This document shows positions 12,074-14,207 of a stretch of DNA of 14,207 nt, in pieces. Where the stretch lies: assembly GCA_003511825.1 (NCBI GenBank), contig DOIU01000118.1, positions 1 to 14,207 on the forward strand, in the 5' to 3' direction. The notes beneath the pieces are model-generated. The model was not told the origin of the DNA, ran no database searches, and saw only the letters and a program-made list of their open reading frames with translations. The stretch comes from Gammaproteobacteria bacterium. GTDB taxonomy: Bacteria; Pseudomonadota; Gammaproteobacteria; Granulosicoccales; Granulosicoccaceae. Each line of letters starts with the position of its first letter. Within the stretch, counting starts at the first letter, position 1. The translations under genes and the position numbers were made by a program.

Positions 12074-14207
12074 TCAGCCGCGGGCACCTCCCGACACCGT
12101 GACCAACACGCCTTCGTCACAGTTACCGCTGCTGCCGGTCACCATAATGGCCGGCACTTGCGGACGCTCAATCTGCTTGTTCACATGGGCATTGACAACA
12201 TCCCCGCGGGGCTCGCCACGCAAGGTTGGATTGCGACCTTGCGCCCATCGTCCTTCTGTACCTGTGATTTGCCGACTGCGGCCCCAGTTGTCACCGGTGA
12301 TGGTGAAGCCGTCTTCACGACCATCGCCCGTGATGCGCTGCTGTGACTCAACGACATTAGCTGGCGCTGCTTGCGGTTGGGACGAACGTTCACCGGGTGC
12401 ATTCGGACCCTCTTGGTCATAGCGAAATTCCGGTGTACCCGACACCAGTTGTGGCGCCATATTGTTCGGGCCAGTCACTCGCTCTCCGCCATAGGCCGTG
12501 CCTGTCACAGACTGCTGTTGTGCAGCTCGGGCTGGCGAGACAATGCTGAAGGTTTGCGGTGCCGGCATGGGTGCTTGAGCTGGAGCAGCCGTGACGTGTG
12601 TCACTGCGGTGGGCGTCGCAACGTCCGGACCATCTGCATCCTGCCCCATCAACCCAGCAGCCTCTGCCATCTTGCGAGCAGCGCAACTGTCACAGCAGGC
12701 GCCATGGTTTTCAGGAACCGCCGCGCCGGCATAGGGCGTGCCGCTGACGGGATGGTCAGCGCCGTGTTCGTTACCGGTGACACCTGATACGTGATTAACC
12801 AGGGTACCGGATACGTGCTGCCCTTGCGGCGTATGTTCGACGCCAACTTTAGCTGCACGCGCTTGTGGGATGCTATCGCAGTGCTCGGCAAACTGTTCTT
12901 TGCCGTAGTACTCCGTACCGGTGACGGGCAAGCATCCCCCGCGCTCGTCACCGCTCAGCTTTGGGCCATGGTCAACCCGGTTGCCCGTCAGTGTGTTGCC
13001 AGACAAGGTCTGTAGGGCGTGTGCCTTGGGTGCAACCCCACCGCACAGTGTGCTTTCTCCGTACTGAGACCCGGTTACCCGATTGCAGGCACCCGGCTCG
13101 TTACCGGTGACCTTTTCGGTGCGGTCGACCAAGTTACCCGTAATACGCTGACCTTCTCGCGAGCGGTCCACACCCACTTTCGCCGGTGATGGTGTCGGCT
13201 CAGTCTGGCAAACCGAAGCAAACTGCTCATTGGACAGATACTCCGTGCCAGTCACAGGCCGACAACTGCCCTGCTCATCACCGGTCACTTTCGCGGAGCG
13301 ACCGACTTCTGTGCCGGTCACAGGACGGCCGGCGATGGTGTGTGTTAAGGCAACTTTGCTGGGGCCATTGATCGTGAGTTTTGCCGCGCCGGTGTCTGCA
13401 TACTGTGACCCCGTGATTGCCAAACCCGATCCGGCTTCGTTGCCTGTCGTATTATTAGCGCGCGCTTCGTCGGCGCCCGTGACCGCGATCTGTTTGCGCT
13501 CAGTGGCGCTAACGTTCACCTTAGCCGGACGCACACTGAAGCTGCCTGTTCCGCAAAAGCCCTGGAGTTGTTCAGTGCCGACGTATTCAGAGCCCGTCAC
13601 ATCAACGCAGCTGCCCGGCTCATCACCCGTAACGCCGTCTGACCGACTGACCTCCGTGCCGGTCACACGCATGCCACGGGTCGTTTCGCTAACGCCGACC
13701 TTAGGCACGGTCCCTTCGGGCTTGGTGCCGCAATACGTGGCGAATTGCTCTGAGCCGATGTATTCCGTACCGGTGACGACCCGACATGTGCCAGGCTCAT
13801 TTCCGGTCACGCGGGTTGAACGCTCAACCTGAGTACCCGTGATGGCGCTGCCCGCCAGTGTTGTCCCCATTTCCACCTTGGGAGGCGCAACTTTGGGCCT
13901 GACACGACCACTCGGACGCGATACGGGTTCATCGCCGCGACCGTTGGACGCCATGTCGGCACGGCGCCGGCGCGCGAGGTCTCGACCGCTGTGCGATCCT
14001 TTGGACCAGGCGGCGGCCGATGAATACTTGCTGCGACGTCGCTTGCCGTCGCCATTGCCCTTGCCAGGCACCGCCGCCTTACCCTTATTTGACAATGCCT
14101 GGCGCCGGTTGCGGCATAACTGGCGAACACTGTTCGCGTCCGGTCCCACCGCTGAGGGATTGGCTTCAACCAAGTCGCACAACTGATCCATGTGTTGCTC
14201 AGACGCG
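12074..14207 (-). CDS. csoS2: CsoS2, carboxysome assembly scaffold (5' end outside window)
   Basis: CsoS2 is the long disordered scaffold that binds Rubisco by its N-terminal repeats and the shell by its middle and C-terminal parts. The frame is open to the window edge, so the true start is beyond 14207; an ATG at 14191 is internal. Counting from that Met, the part begins in an N-repeat (SVRQLCRNRRQALSNKGKAA, about 21-40), then GRDLARRRR. Seven middle repeats follow from about residue 105 to 490, built on the VTG-T-E ... VTGNEPG-C ... VTGTEY-G-EQF--C pattern; repeats 3 and 7 lack the cysteine pair. An unusual ACCDSC cluster lies at about 498-503. The C-terminal region has FSIVSPAR, TGTPEFRY, ITGDNWGRSRQITGTEGRWA and the conserved end VSGGARG. 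A -1 frameshift signal at 12919-12965 predicts a short form, CsoS2A, besides the full CsoS2B. Confidence 0.97.
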   Translation of the reverse strand, partial: ASEQHMDQLCDLVEANPSAVGPDANSVRQLCRNRRQALSNKGKAAVPGKGNGDGKRRRSKYSSAAAWSKGSHSGRDLARRRRADMASNGRGDEPVSRPSGRVRPKVAPPKVEMGTTLAGSAITGTQVERSTRVTGNEPGTCRVVTGTEYIGSEQFATYCGTKPEGTVPKVGVSETTRGMRVTGTEVSRSDGVTGDEPGSCVDVTGSEYVGTEQLQGFCGTGSFSVRPAKVNVSATERKQIAVTGADEARANNTTGNEAGSGLAITGSQYADTGAAKLTINGPSKVALTHTIAGRPVTGTEVGRSAKVTGDEQGSCRPVTGTEYLSNEQFASVCQTEPTPSPAKVGVDRSREGQRITGNLVDRTEKVTGNEPGACNRVTGSQYGESTLCGGVAPKAHALQTLSGNTLTGNRVDHGPKLSGDERGGCLPVTGTEYYGKEQFAEHCDSIPQARAAKVGVEHTPQGQHVSGTLVNHVSGVTGNEHGADHPVSGTPYAGAAVPENHGACCDSCAARKMAEAAGLMGQDADGPDVATPTAVTHVTAAPAQAPMPAPQTFSIVSPARAAQQQSVTGTAYGGERVTGPNNMAPQLVSGTPEFRYDQEGPNAPGERSSQPQAAPANVVESQQRITGDGREDGFTITGDNWGRSRQITGTEGRWAQGRNPTLRGEPRGDVVNAHVNKQIERPQVPAIMVTGSSGNCDEGVLVTVSGGARG
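12919..12965 (-). promoter_or_regulatory. Programmed -1 ribosomal frameshift signal in csoS2
   Basis: In the coding strand the codons GGC CCA AAG contain the slippery heptamer C CCA AAG in the correct X XXY YYZ phase (12959-12965). After a 5-nt spacer, CGGTGACG (12946-12953) pairs perfectly with CGTCACCG (12919-12926), an 8-bp stem with a 19-nt loop. A -1 slip adds only Ala-Glu-Arg and then meets TGA (12948-12950). It lies in repeat 6 at D-H-G-P-K, aligning with D-H-A-P-K in Halothiobacillus CsoS2, where -1 frameshifting is established and makes CsoS2A and CsoS2B. The elements are seen directly; activity here is inferred. Confidence 0.75.

Noticed and set aside
13150..13185. Search for a csoS2 frameshift site in repeat 5 (codons for P-S-P-A-K-V)
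   Set aside because: The codons there form no X XXY YYZ heptamer; the properly phased CCCAAAG with stem is in repeat 6 at 12959-12965.
13230..13832. 200-aa open frame on the + strand opposite csoS2
   Set aside because: It is a mirror of the repetitive csoS2 coding strand (periodic P-V-T motifs from the V-T-G codons), with no ribosome site or independent coding signal.
13891..13897. Another CCCAAAG in csoS2
   Set aside because: It reads as codons CCC AAA G, the wrong phase for a -1 slippery site.
12100..14190. CRISPR or DNA tandem-repeat array suggested by recurring GTCACCGG/ACCGGTGAC motifs
   Set aside because: Spacing is irregular and the units encode the V-T-G repeats of CsoS2; it is a protein repeat, not an array.

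Overview
The window is a bacterial carbon-fixation locus built around an alpha-carboxysome (cso) operon. It most resembles that of a chemolithoautotrophic gammaproteobacterium of the Halothiobacillus/Thiomicrospira type. This is judged from the CsoS2 repeat architecture, the order csoS2-csoSCA-csoS4A-csoS4B-csoS1-csoS1, the pterin-dehydratase-like Rubisco assembly factor, CbbQ/CbbO and an McdAB positioning pair. I cannot name a genus. All recognisable genes look intact except the two cut by the window edges.

Left part, + strand (1-6220): the 3' part of a CbbR-type LysR regulator; a 243-bp leader with AT-rich dyads; a small unrecognised gene (104 aa); the AAA+ Rubisco activase subunit cbbQ; a SulP-family anion (probably bicarbonate) transporter; a 531-bp non-coding gap ending in a good promoter; a beta-carbonic anhydrase; a 250-bp gap with three perfect hairpins; and mcdA-mcdB, overlapping by ATGA.

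Right part, - strand, read from 14207 down to 6250: csoS2 (5' end outside the window), csoSCA, csoS4A, csoS4B, two csoS1 hexamer genes, acRAF, a small basic disordered protein (83 aa) and cbbO. The genes are tightly packed (overlaps or short gaps), so they look like one operon. A GC-rich hairpin separates the shell genes from the less abundant assembly factors. cbbL and cbbS presumably lie beyond 14207. The - strand operon ends 29 bp from the convergent mcdAB operon.

Together: the transporter and carbonic anhydrase handle inorganic carbon, CsoS2 links Rubisco to the CsoS1/CsoS4 shell, CsoSCA makes CO2 inside, acRAF and CbbQO assemble and repair Rubisco, McdAB spaces carboxysomes over the nucleoid, and CbbR is the likely regulator. 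Best leads: (i) the 83-aa operon protein and McdB, encoded on opposite strands, end in the same W-P-D tail; (ii) csoS2 carries a complete -1 frameshift signal (slippery heptamer, 5-nt spacer, 8-bp stem, stop three codons later) predicting CsoS2A/CsoS2B isoforms; (iii) cbbQ and cbbO are split onto opposite strands, with an unknown small gene just ahead of cbbQ.
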